64,000 bases of DNA, from contig CAZCVI010000007.1 in the NCBI GenBank assembly GCA_964502145.1, positions 1 to 64,000 on the forward strand, written 5' to 3'. Position 1 is the first letter of the stretch. Every line of letters begins with the position of its first letter. Source of the DNA: CAZCVI01 sp964502145. Its GTDB lineage: Bacteria > Acidobacteriota > Aminicenantia > UBA2199. Position numbers and translations under genes: made by a program. The notes below the pieces were generated by a model. It was not told the DNA's origin, searched no databases, and saw only the letters and a program-made list of their open reading frames with translations. Below are positions 45,875 through 54,559 of the stretch, in pieces.

Positions 45875-45967
45875 ATGACATTAGTAATGAATCCTTTTAA
45901 AAGTGTCTTTAGCGGCCTTTGGAAGTGCTATAGAAGGAAATATTTTTTAGGGAGGAATATAAAATGA
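45875..45967 (+). CDS. 30-residue leader-like ORF overlapping the CHAT gene
   Basis: ATG at 45875 preceded by GAGGTG. It encodes MTLVMNPFKSVFSGLWKCYR then RKYFLGRNIK, a short basic and aromatic peptide. Its TGA overlaps the next ATG (ATGA), a hallmark of translational coupling. It may set translation of the CHAT protein or be a toxin-like or membrane-active peptide. Its small size makes it uncertain. Confidence 0.45.
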   Translation: MTLVMNPFKSVFSGLWKCYRRKYFLGRNIK

Positions 45968-46692
45968 CCAGCATTCATAATACCAATACCGGGAACGGCA
46001 ATATTGCAGGTTTATCTGCTAAAGGTAGTATCACCATTATTCAGGGATCCCAGCTTTTCCAGCCGCCCCCGAACCCCAGCGAACAAGGAAAAGGAGAAGA
46101 ACGAGAGAAAAAAATGGCGAAACGGATATTGATACTTTCTGCCAATTCCTACCGCCAAAAGCAATTACGGTTGGACACGGATATTCGCAACATTGATGAG
46201 CGCTTAAAACTGGCCATTGAACGGCGCCAAATCACGTTAAAAGTTCAGTTGGCCACACGTTTTTCAGATTTCCAAACCCAACTGCTGGAGTATAATCCCC
46301 ATATCGTTCATTTTATGGGGCACGGTGAAGAGGAAGGGATATTGTTGGCCGACAGCTTTGGATTTGCGGAGCCTGTTCCAACGGGAATACTGGCCAGGTT
46401 GTTTCAACAGATGGCGCAACAGGTGGAATGTGTGATATTGGGGGCCTGTTTTTCAAGTAAACCAGCGGAAGCGGTTAGCCAACATATTCCCTATGTGATT
46501 GGGGTGAAACGTGAAATCATGGACAGGGCGGCAATTGAATTTTCAGTGGGGTTCTACACGGCGCTGGGTACAGGACGAAGTGTGGAGGATGCCTACCAAG
46601 TTGGATGTATCTGCATGAATCAGGCTTGCCCGGACATCCCGGAGCATGATAATCCAATACTCTACAAACGACGAGATGCCTGTTTTAGCTAA
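45964..46692 (+). CDS. CHAT-domain caspase-like protease with N-terminal motif
   Basis: 242 residues. The first 35 form a Gly/Asn/Ile-rich motif (GNGNIAGLSAKGSITIIQ), followed by a Pro-rich linker. The CHAT domain (about 52-235) starts KRILILSAN and keeps the catalytic pair His120 in IVHFMGHGEEEG and Cys162 in VILGACFSS. CHAT proteases cleave proteins on activation, for example gasdermin or Csx30-type targets in other systems. There is no membrane segment. It is followed after 13 bases by a STAND-like gene whose N-terminal motif resembles its own. GGAGG lies upstream. Activation through the shared motif is inference. Confidence 0.9.
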   Translation: MTSIHNTNTGNGNIAGLSAKGSITIIQGSQLFQPPPNPSEQGKGEEREKKMAKRILILSANSYRQKQLRLDTDIRNIDERLKLAIERRQITLKVQLATRFSDFQTQLLEYNPHIVHFMGHGEEEGILLADSFGFAEPVPTGILARLFQQMAQQVECVILGACFSSKPAEAVSQHIPYVIGVKREIMDRAAIEFSVGFYTALGTGRSVEDAYQVGCICMNQACPDIPEHDNPILYKRRDACFS

Positions 46693-46705
46693 AAGGAGCA
46701 CAACA

Positions 46706-49501
46706 ATGCAACACTCAACAGCCACGACCATGGAAGAAAATAAAACAGAAGAGGAGAACAGCGAAGGTACACCGGATACTCGCAGCAATCAGGTAATGGG
46801 TTCTTACAACAACACGGATTTGCATGCGGGTGGAGATATATCCATCATCAACCAGCACTATGAACCCGATTTTTTCCCTCCCATATTAGAGGGTTATAAG
46901 CCGGATCGCTTTATCGGACCTATCATTACCCAAACCCTAGTGGAAACCATCCGCAAGGATAGATTTTTGATCCTGGGTGGTGATAGTTATGATAAATCCG
47001 GCCTAACACGCCATATTGCATGGAATCTATTGAACCTCGTGGGCTCTATAGCAGTAAAAGAATGGACCGGTAGCACCAATGTCCAAAATTTAGAGCAGTA
47101 TATCCAGAAAGAGAGCTGCCCCACGATATTCATTTTACCTAATATTTCCCCGCAAAATGTTGACTACAACCTATCCAATATTTATAAGACAGCTAGGGAG
47201 AGAAAACATTATGCCATCATCAGTTCCAACATCCCGTTTGAAAAGTGGAAAATGAGCGATGAAGTAGAACAGCTTTCTTGGCAACCCACCCCAAACCAGG
47301 CATTGTATGCTTCGGAAGACCTGGTGGAGCTGTTAATAGAAGACCTTTCCCTTAGCTGGTCATACCTTCCCAATGAATTACAACATACCGACTTTACTCC
47401 CAGTGGAAATTTGATGGGCACATTGTCATTGCAGAGGGTGGCGGAAGAACTTAAGACACCCGAAAGTATTGAGATCTTTGTAAAATTGTTAACTTGCGTC
47501 GACAGACCCCTCAGCCAGAGCGGTATCCAAGAGATCATAAACCAATCTCAGAATGATAAACGCACCTTACGTCAATGGTTTTATCATTCTCTAACCCCCC
47601 GTTCTCAACTCATCGCCATTGGACTGTGTCTTTTTGAAGGATTGTATGACGACCAGTTTTTTTCTGCCATGGAAATTTTACTGCAACAATCATGGAATAA
47701 ATGGGAACCATCTGTGCAAAATCTTGATTATTGTGATTTGGCAGAGTTGAGTCATTTTTTTAGACTCAACCCCCTGGGACGCAAGGATATCAACCAAATT
47801 GAAGGGTATTTACCCGAGCAACGTTTAAAATTAATAGAAATCCTTTGGGAAGGCCACCGGAGAAAAATTTATGGGGCATTGCCAGTACTGGAAGAGCTGG
47901 TCAAACAATCGGTGGAGAACAGTCGTTCGAACCTGGAACTTTACGGCACCTATCCCCGGCGGCGTCTGCTATGGGATGTGATGGGCGAAACTTTGTGTCA
48001 TATCGGTCTAAAACCAGAGGATTCCATACAAGATACCCTGATAGAAAATACATTGCTTCGATTAGCTACAGAGGATAATTTCGGCATACAAGCCGTGGTT
48101 GCCCGAGCTATTGCACTCTGGCGTTTTTATGAACAGGATGACAAATTGTTCGATACCTTGCAGCGGTGGCAGGAAGATAAAATTCAAAAAATACTGAATT
48201 CAATAATTGGAGCCAGATACAGCGAACATGGCAAGAGTCCAAAGATATTTATTAAAGTAACCGTGGCATTGGCTGTGGGATTTGCCGCTCAATATGATCG
48301 CCCCAACCAGTTGCATGAAAAATTATGCACATTACTATCCCAATTGGCAGAGGATTGCTCTAATAGATATATAAAATATGCCTTTGCCAATTATGCTTTA
48401 CCTATAGTCGTTCGCGTTCATACCACTCAAATCCGTAAAATATTGTATGACATGACCAAGGAAACCTGCTTGCACGTGCCCATTGCCATCAGTTTGGCTA
48501 ACGCCATTCAAGAAGGAGTTAAAGAGGCTGCAGAAATACTCAACGATTGGTATAACGCGTGTAGTCAGCAGCGTCCCACCCAGTACTCTCCCAATGAAAT
48601 AACGCACCGGGATAAAGTTTTGGTCACAGTGATTTATACCTATGGTTCCCTTCAGTATGCTGATGATAGTGACAATGAGAACAAGGGAATCATATCGATA
48701 GAGGAAGGATTTCAGCGGTTGGGTACCATCCTGCAAAAGGAGAATCACCCTTACATACGGCAAGCCATCATTACCGCCATCTCCTGGCAAATATCCAGTC
48801 AATCCGATATCGCCGCTTTCCATGTGAAAAAACTGCTCTATTTCCTACACCCCAATGAACACATCGCAATGCTTAATGAAATAGTCAGCATTCACCTGAA
48901 ACAGCGGACTGATCTTGAAAATGGCGATTTCTATTTTAAGTGGAACAAGCAGGTTTTTTCAGGCTGGGTACACGGGTCGCGTCCCCTGACAATCATTGAA
49001 AAGGTTATGCAGGAATGGTTGAAAGACAATGAAAATCAACACACCGCGCAGATGGCCTTGAAATTCCGACTTAACAGCTTGGTAAATAGAATGGAAAGAG
49101 AGGAGGAGCGGCAAATTAATACCGAAAAAGAGCGGTTATTCATTAAAACCAAACGAGACAGTGAGAAGATAGTATTGATTACCAAGCCCACATTTGCTGG
49201 ATCGGGAAAATCGGCCTACTGCATCAAATTGGTTGCACGGTTATTGGGATATTCAGACCTGAGTTGCCGGAAAAAATTAGAGACATTATTACCCATTGCC
49301 CTGAAAGAAAAGGCCAGGGATGAAGCAAACTTAAGATTTGCATTTAAGCAATTGGATCGTTATTCGGATGAGGAAATTGCCAGTATCTCCGATAAATTAC
49401 TCAGGGGGCTGTTTTTATTGGATCATAAAAACATTTTTTTATCTATCTTCGCTGTTATGATGATCCTGCTTCTGGTACTGGTTATCAAGACGTGTGGGTA
49501 G
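46706..49501 (+). CDS. STAND-like HEAT protein with C-terminal membrane anchor
   Basis: 931 residues from the ATG at 46706, with AAAGGAG upstream; the frame is open further into the CHAT gene but without a site. Residues 31-50 (MGSYNNTDLHAGGDISIINQ) resemble the CHAT N-terminus. A degenerate P-loop follows, GGDSYDKSG at 91-99, with Asp in place of the usual Gly. HEAT-like helical repeats occupy about 360-790. A late P-loop-like GSGKS (about 832) and a C-terminal hydrophobic helix (about 908-927) complete it. It probably senses or scaffolds and attaches the complex to the membrane. No exact family was recognised. Confidence 0.75.
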   Translation: MQHSTATTMEENKTEEENSEGTPDTRSNQVMGSYNNTDLHAGGDISIINQHYEPDFFPPILEGYKPDRFIGPIITQTLVETIRKDRFLILGGDSYDKSGLTRHIAWNLLNLVGSIAVKEWTGSTNVQNLEQYIQKESCPTIFILPNISPQNVDYNLSNIYKTARERKHYAIISSNIPFEKWKMSDEVEQLSWQPTPNQALYASEDLVELLIEDLSLSWSYLPNELQHTDFTPSGNLMGTLSLQRVAEELKTPESIEIFVKLLTCVDRPLSQSGIQEIINQSQNDKRTLRQWFYHSLTPRSQLIAIGLCLFEGLYDDQFFSAMEILLQQSWNKWEPSVQNLDYCDLAELSHFFRLNPLGRKDINQIEGYLPEQRLKLIEILWEGHRRKIYGALPVLEELVKQSVENSRSNLELYGTYPRRRLLWDVMGETLCHIGLKPEDSIQDTLIENTLLRLATEDNFGIQAVVARAIALWRFYEQDDKLFDTLQRWQEDKIQKILNSIIGARYSEHGKSPKIFIKVTVALAVGFAAQYDRPNQLHEKLCTLLSQLAEDCSNRYIKYAFANYALPIVVRVHTTQIRKILYDMTKETCLHVPIAISLANAIQEGVKEAAEILNDWYNACSQQRPTQYSPNEITHRDKVLVTVIYTYGSLQYADDSDNENKGIISIEEGFQRLGTILQKENHPYIRQAIITAISWQISSQSDIAAFHVKKLLYFLHPNEHIAMLNEIVSIHLKQRTDLENGDFYFKWNKQVFSGWVHGSRPLTIIEKVMQEWLKDNENQHTAQMALKFRLNSLVNRMEREEERQINTEKERLFIKTKRDSEKIVLITKPTFAGSGKSAYCIKLVARLLGYSDLSCRKKLETLLPIALKEKARDEANLRFAFKQLDRYSDEEIASISDKLLRGLFLLDHKNIFLSIFAVMMILLLVLVIKTCG

Positions 49502-49582
49502 CCATGATAAATCCCCTGCATCCCTGTTTGCTTGTTGTTAATGTGCATATCATTAGGGGAAACGGCCAGAAGGAGGTTCGTG

Positions 49583-50197
49583 ATGATTCCCAAGAAATTA
49601 TTATTTAAACTTTTTTTTGCCTTATTTGCTTTAATGGCTATCAAGGAATATATTGTTTTAAAAAGGCCAGCCCCGGCACCACTGCCTCCGCCAACCTCCA
49701 TGCATTTACTATGGCCTTTGGAAGGCGGAAAGGAAAACGCGGTGATCAATTTGGGATATGGAGAGGACTGGGTAAAAAGCTGCGATGGTACACCAAAAAT
49801 TCATACGGGTCTTGATATTAAGGCCAAAATCGGAGCGAACGTTTTGGCCGCTCAAGCGGGTGAAGTTAGGGTGATATACGTCGTCAAGGACAAGTATGGG
49901 AAATACGCAGGCAAGGGTATCGTGATTGAGCATGGGGGAGGAGACTTTACGACAGTATACATGCATATAGAACCCCTATTTAGAGAAAACGATCATGTAG
50001 AAAAAGGGCAAGTGATTGCCACCATTGCAGATATTTCAGGTGCCCATCTTCATTTTGGTATCAGAAAAGCAAAATATGGGGAATATGCAACCAGGGGAGC
50101 TTTACCCAGAATAAAGACCAATGATAATAATTTTTGCCGGGATGACCCGGTGTTTCCCGATAAATTCATTGACCCCCTGGTATTAAAATACGATTAA
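49583..50197 (+). CDS. Membrane-anchored M23 (LytM) peptidase
   Basis: 204 residues from the ATG at 49583, with AGGAGG six bases upstream. An N-terminal signal anchor (KLLFKLFFALFALMAIKEY) and a Pro-rich linker precede the domain. The zinc motifs are HTGLDIK (HxxxD) and HLHFG (HxH), with VIEHGGGDFTTVYMHIEPL between, so the active site is complete. It cleaves peptide bonds in peptidoglycan crosslinks or may process a protein. It is 81 bases after the STAND-like gene, the last plus-strand gene of the island. M23 domains in conflict operons are uncommon; a cell-wall damaging effector or a host gene caught in the island are both possible. Confidence 0.9.
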   Translation: MIPKKLLFKLFFALFALMAIKEYIVLKRPAPAPLPPPTSMHLLWPLEGGKENAVINLGYGEDWVKSCDGTPKIHTGLDIKAKIGANVLAAQAGEVRVIYVVKDKYGKYAGKGIVIEHGGGDFTTVYMHIEPLFRENDHVEKGQVIATIADISGAHLHFGIRKAKYGEYATRGALPRIKTNDNNFCRDDPVFPDKFIDPLVLKYD

Positions 50198-50240
50198 CGC
50201 GAAAGCACTCAAAATAATTCCTTTAACGGGTATGAGGCTG

Positions 50241-50267
50241 TGTAAGGTAATTGAATAACCCCTTACA
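50241..50267. terminator. Weak hairpin between convergent genes
   Basis: TGTAAGG (50241-50247) and CCTTACA (50261-50267) form a 7-bp stem with a 13-base loop but no U-tract. The rest of the 257-base gap shows nothing. Confidence 0.3.
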
Positions 50268-50454
50268 GGCTATAAGCAGTGATATAACGGTTTGCGGGAC
50301 AAAAGGATACCGGGATGTGTATCCGTGGATTTCTGCATTTTTTAAGAACCCAATTCTTCCTTCCATCTGATAGATCAAGGTTCAGAAAGGGGTTATGGCA
50401 TCTGTTACCTTTTTCCTTACCACTGCTGCGGAGGCGGGGTGGTAATTGGCGTGG

Positions 50455-53082
50455 TCACTGTTCTTTTAAAGCTATCAACAATTCCTCCAGCCCAATGTTA
50501 TAGCCTTTTGAAAAATTGGCGTATTTTATATCAATCAATAGAAAAGGTAATTGGATGTTTTGAATAAGGAGGGGTAGTATCTTTGGCTTTTTACCTGGAG
50601 ACAATTGTGCATTCAGAGCAGTCCTATATTCTCGATCTACCCAGTTTGAATTGACTGAATGATTGGATATGACCAGACAGAAGAAATCACATCCAGAGAT
50701 ACCTTTTTCTATTTCTTTTGATATGGAGTCTCCCACTTTGATTTTTTTCTCGTCTAGCCAGACATTGAACCCAGAATTTTCTAAGTCGGTGGCGAGGCGC
50801 TTGACAAATTTATGGTCGAGATGTGAATAGCTAATAAAAGGAATTGGAGACTCTGAAATTGGTGTTTCTTTTTTGTCCATGACTTTATCAAAGATATTTA
50901 CAAATATACTCCTTTTTCGTATACTCTCTTTTATAAAAGATATTTCATTCTGATTCAGCCAAGAATCTGGAAGCTCTAATTCCTGTTTGAGCAACTTAAG
51001 TCTGTGATCATGAGGCCAGAGTAAATTTTTATCTTTCGCGACGGCAAAAGCCTTTGCCGCTTCAGCCAGTGAATTTTGCAGTAAAATTCTATCTTTATCA
51101 GTCTCTTTCGGCCAATCCTCAAGTGTTTGTCCTATCTCAATCAATGCCGGATGAGCCAGTTCAAGATACACTTCCATGTTTTCATTTACGTTTTTGACCA
51201 CTAAGCGGGTTTCAATCAATGTGTTGACAATTTCGGCCAAGCGGCAATTTTCTTCTTTTGAGAATTCTAACTCTTTCAGGGGGGTTTTTCTGCCCACCAG
51301 TTCTTTTTCCTCCACTGAGACGAGGCGCATTAAAATTTTACGTAAGGTCTTCCGATGGTCGTTATCCGAAAAGGTATTGCGAATAATCTCTACTTGTTTG
51401 TATAAAGGACTGTTAGCACCCATTAAATTTTTATAATCTTCTTCTCTTAAACTTCTGTCTACTCGGTCACTGTTAAAATAAAAATGAAATAAATCATCCA
51501 ATGTCAATGAAAGTAATGGTAAAGCGCCCGGAGTTCTGTAAAAATCTTCGATAAGTCGATCAATAAAACTTGGTGGTTCAAATTCCATTATAACCAGCTT
51601 GGCAGGAGCAGCAATTATATCCTGAAGTTCACTAATATCTGGAGAAGGAACCTCAACAATGCCCTCTTTCCAATTGGGGTATACTAGGAGTTCTGTATTA
51701 TCAAATAGGAAGTCTGCGCAGACGGTGAGTATAATTTTGAAGCGATTATTATGACTGACATCCAGAAGAATTTTTAAAAGCTGGACAAAACGTTTCCGAT
51801 CCTCTTTGTCCTGACATTTCGTGACCAGCTCTTCATATTGATCGATGATCAGAACCCCCATAGTGGAGGATATTTCGCTGGCCAAAATATCCATGTCGTT
51901 GCTGAATGAAATGTCATGGTGAAGGATATTTAAGTCTTGGAGGGCCTTCTGCAAAATGCGGGTGGGAGTATCTCCCGGTTGAATGAACTGAATATTATAA
52001 CCTTGCTGACGCAGCCTCGGGATTAATCCAGCTTTGACCACCGAAGATTTCCCACATCCCGAAGCCCCGGTAACTACAACCAAGTTGCATTCATATATTT
52101 TTCCCATCAATGCCTCTAATACACGCTTCCTGCCGTAGAATAGATGTTCGTCATTTTCATCAAAAGGTGATAGTCCTTTATATGGAGATTGCTCGGGGGT
52201 AGGCGGGAGATTTAAAGGATGTCTTGGATTGAGGAATATATATTCGCCATTGTCGTGTTTTCCGAAAGTAAATATCGTCGGAGTCTGTCTCATCTTTTGA
52301 TTTAATCCAATGGATAGATTTTCCACCTGATCTCTCAGATATAAATATAATTCAGTAGCAGTAATCAGTCCATCTCCTGTTCCTGCCGGGATAATATCTG
52401 CTGCACCATATAATCCTTCAAATAATGTCATGGCAAAAAGAGAATGCGCCAAATGATCATGGTCACGTTTGCCTATGGACATGAATGGAAATCTATCGTT
52501 GCTCCTTTGATCCGAACCCGTAGAGGTGATGACCTGCCATGCCGGGTTTTTAACAAAGCGGTTATAGTGTTTTTTAAAAAAATGCTCTGTCTCTGGAAAA
52601 TCACGGCCCCGAAACTGGGTTGACCATTTAAAGACTCCGGAAAAACTGCAGTCAAGAATCAGTAAAAAATGAGTGCAAGGAAGCCGATCAATCACATAAT
52701 ATAAATTATGCATGGAATAATAGCTGGAGATATCACTAAGTCCTGCATCCGCAGGAATGAGATACCCCCTGTCTTCCGCGACAGTGCTATGCCCAGTATA
52801 AAATAAGAGACATCGATCTTCCGCTCCAACTTTCTCAAGCATGGTTTTTTCAAGAAACTGCTTCATCTCTTCGCTGGAAGCATTCAGAAGCGGGGGGTGG
52901 ACCTTAAACCCTTGCTCTGTTTCCAATATCTCCGCCAATTTATTGGCATCATTCACGGGTGACCTGAGTTTTGGCCAGTCGCAATAATCATTTATCCCGA
53001 TAATAAAGGCGTGGCTTTTTTTGAAAGGAAGCTTTAATCCTTCTGGCGGATTATTTTCTAATCGAATTTCTTTTATACTCAT
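50455..53082 (-). CDS. Caspase-STAND NTPase-TIR fusion
   Basis: 875 residues. A C14 caspase-like domain (about 20-250) holds His98 in YTGHS and Cys145 in LILDCSFSG. A STAND NTPase of the nSTAND1 type follows: SPYKGLSPFDENDEHLFYGR, Walker A VTGASGCGKSS (339-347), Walker B VLIIDQYEEL (Asp414) and a winged-helix-like region to about 700. The C-terminal TIR domain (about 745-875) has FISYSHLDH, GFNVWLDE and a probable NADase Glu in WVDREYRTAL (Glu818). The usual WD40/TPR sensor is missing, so TIR occupies the place where a sensor is common. ATG at 53082 follows a promoter with only six bases between. Confidence 0.93.
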   Translation of the reverse strand: MSIKEIRLENNPPEGLKLPFKKSHAFIIGINDYCDWPKLRSPVNDANKLAEILETEQGFKVHPPLLNASSEEMKQFLEKTMLEKVGAEDRCLLFYTGHSTVAEDRGYLIPADAGLSDISSYYSMHNLYYVIDRLPCTHFLLILDCSFSGVFKWSTQFRGRDFPETEHFFKKHYNRFVKNPAWQVITSTGSDQRSNDRFPFMSIGKRDHDHLAHSLFAMTLFEGLYGAADIIPAGTGDGLITATELYLYLRDQVENLSIGLNQKMRQTPTIFTFGKHDNGEYIFLNPRHPLNLPPTPEQSPYKGLSPFDENDEHLFYGRKRVLEALMGKIYECNLVVVTGASGCGKSSVVKAGLIPRLRQQGYNIQFIQPGDTPTRILQKALQDLNILHHDISFSNDMDILASEISSTMGVLIIDQYEELVTKCQDKEDRKRFVQLLKILLDVSHNNRFKIILTVCADFLFDNTELLVYPNWKEGIVEVPSPDISELQDIIAAPAKLVIMEFEPPSFIDRLIEDFYRTPGALPLLSLTLDDLFHFYFNSDRVDRSLREEDYKNLMGANSPLYKQVEIIRNTFSDNDHRKTLRKILMRLVSVEEKELVGRKTPLKELEFSKEENCRLAEIVNTLIETRLVVKNVNENMEVYLELAHPALIEIGQTLEDWPKETDKDRILLQNSLAEAAKAFAVAKDKNLLWPHDHRLKLLKQELELPDSWLNQNEISFIKESIRKRSIFVNIFDKVMDKKETPISESPIPFISYSHLDHKFVKRLATDLENSGFNVWLDEKKIKVGDSISKEIEKGISGCDFFCLVISNHSVNSNWVDREYRTALNAQLSPGKKPKILPLLIQNIQLPFLLIDIKYANFSKGYNIGLEELLIALKEQ

Positions 53083-53088
53083 ATCGAT

Positions 53089-53117
53089 ATTCTAAACGAA
53101 TTCCAGAATTATTTCAA
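53089..53117 (-). promoter_or_regulatory. Promoter of the caspase-STAND-TIR gene, leaderless layout
   Basis: On the minus strand TTGAAA (53117-53112), 17 bases, TAGAAT (53094-53089), then ATCGAT and the ATG at 53082. No ribosome-binding site can fit. Confidence 0.55.
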
Positions 53118-53554
53118 CATATATTGCAATGGAAAGATAGGCGTTGTCCATGAGGCTTCGCCTCACCCAGTGGAATGAAAATATTTCCCACCGAGCACAC
53201 TGGAGATACTGTTATTCCAACCGATAATAGTCCAGATTTGGCTCTAATTTCCAATAATTGAGGCGACTCATTCGGGGTTCTTTTCTTTAACTGTACTTTT
53301 CTGCCATGCCAAGCATGGATAGTGCTTGCTAGTGCATGCAATAATTGTGGTATCCATTCACGTGGTTATGAGATCGCTTGGAATGCCTTTACTATTACCG
53401 ATTGGAGTAACAATACGGAGACGAAAGGGTTTTTAATAAACTCGATAGCATGTAGTGCAAGTATCCTGCTTGCGTTTTTTGCCTTTCAAGCGGGACGCTT
53501 GGGCTACATTCGCCGCACTCCTCAAACCAGATTTTAAATTCACTCAACTCACTT
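53118..53554. other. Intergenic DNA with small palindromes
   Basis: Two palindromic pieces are visible: CAAGCGGGACGCTTG near 53488 and CATGCCAAGCATGGATAGTG near 53303. They resemble short mobile hairpin scars. No gene was found here; a 75-codon minus-strand frame has no ribosome site and unusual composition. Confidence 0.5.
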
Positions 53555-54466
53555 TTACGCGTCCACCTCGATCAAAAAGACAAATACTTCATCGGGGAAA
53601 ACACCATTCTCGCGCAGGGTTTTTTCATCATTCAAAATGGCATCGCGGGTTTTACTGAGCAATTGGTATGGGATGAGAAAACCATCTTCAAAGGTTTTTG
53701 GAAGCTTGAGTGCATTGATCACATATTTCTTGACAGCGGCAGTATTGGCATCCAAAGCCACATTGACCTCAAAGGTATCCCCGGTGGTTTCAAGGTGAAG
53801 GTTGATTTTTACCATCTTTTTGGGAGTAGGTTCAGGCATTGACCGAATCTTCAATATTGGAATGGGGTGATCTGGGAGTTTATTGGGTTTTGCTGAAACA
53901 GCCAATTTTCCAAATTCAAAAGCCTCTTTTGTAGAACAACCCTTCACCAAGGCACTGTAAAATGCGACAGAAAAAACAATGGCTGTTTTATCCGCTATTG
54001 CTCTTTCCATGCCGATCACATGATCAATATATTGATGAATGATGTCGGCCTGAGTGGAGGAATAACAGGCGCCAAGCAGAACACATTCAACATACTTTGA
54101 GCATAATCCAAATAATTTGGATAGAGCATCGGTGGGATAAAGAATAGGTAATCCAAATTCATCTTCTACCCACACACCATCTTCTTCACCATGCCCAATA
54201 AAATGAACAATATGTGGTTTATAATCCAGCAACGCATCTTGAAAATCCATATGACGTACTGCCCATTTTATCTCCAGTTGAAACCGTTTTCGATGCTCCG
54301 AACTTTTTACGATTTTCTCAATTTCACGAACCTCTTCTGATAATCGAAGATTCGGGGTTGTTTTTGGATTGGCGGCCAAGATCAAGATTTTCTTCATGCC
54401 ACTAAATCCGGTATTCTCTCCATCATAATCACCGATGGCCAGGGTGTTTGGTTTTGTTTGATTCAT
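53555..54466 (-). CDS. CHAT-domain protease fused to a ubiquitin-like domain
   Basis: 303 residues, with AGGAG before the ATG. CHAT occupies about 25-205 with His92 in VHFIGHGEEDG and Cys134 in LLGACYSS. After a Pro-rich linker, residues 218-303 look like a ubiquitin/YukD-type beta-grasp fold: MVKINLHLETTGDTFEVNV, a helix with AAVKKYVINAL, LIPYQLLSK, then TLRENGVFPDEVFVFLIEV. It ends VDA, not Gly-Gly. The domain may recruit the protease to a partner or control it, rather than be conjugated. It is 93 bases after the STAND-like gene on the same strand. Confidence 0.85.
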   Translation of the reverse strand: MNQTKPNTLAIGDYDGENTGFSGMKKILILAANPKTTPNLRLSEEVREIEKIVKSSEHRKRFQLEIKWAVRHMDFQDALLDYKPHIVHFIGHGEEDGVWVEDEFGLPILYPTDALSKLFGLCSKYVECVLLGACYSSTQADIIHQYIDHVIGMERAIADKTAIVFSVAFYSALVKGCSTKEAFEFGKLAVSAKPNKLPDHPIPILKIRSMPEPTPKKMVKINLHLETTGDTFEVNVALDANTAAVKKYVINALKLPKTFEDGFLIPYQLLSKTRDAILNDEKTLRENGVFPDEVFVFLIEVDA

Positions 54467-54559
54467 CTGTTTCTCCTAAATTGGGTTGTATTTTGCATCT
54501 GTTCAGGTCATGGGCTTTTTCTCTTTACCCACGAACCACGCGAAAGACACGAAAAATAT

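Noticed and set aside
53114..53341. 75-codon minus-strand frame between the caspase and CHAT-Ubl genes
   Set aside because: No ribosome site, overlaps the caspase promoter region and palindromic scars, and has no protein-like pattern.
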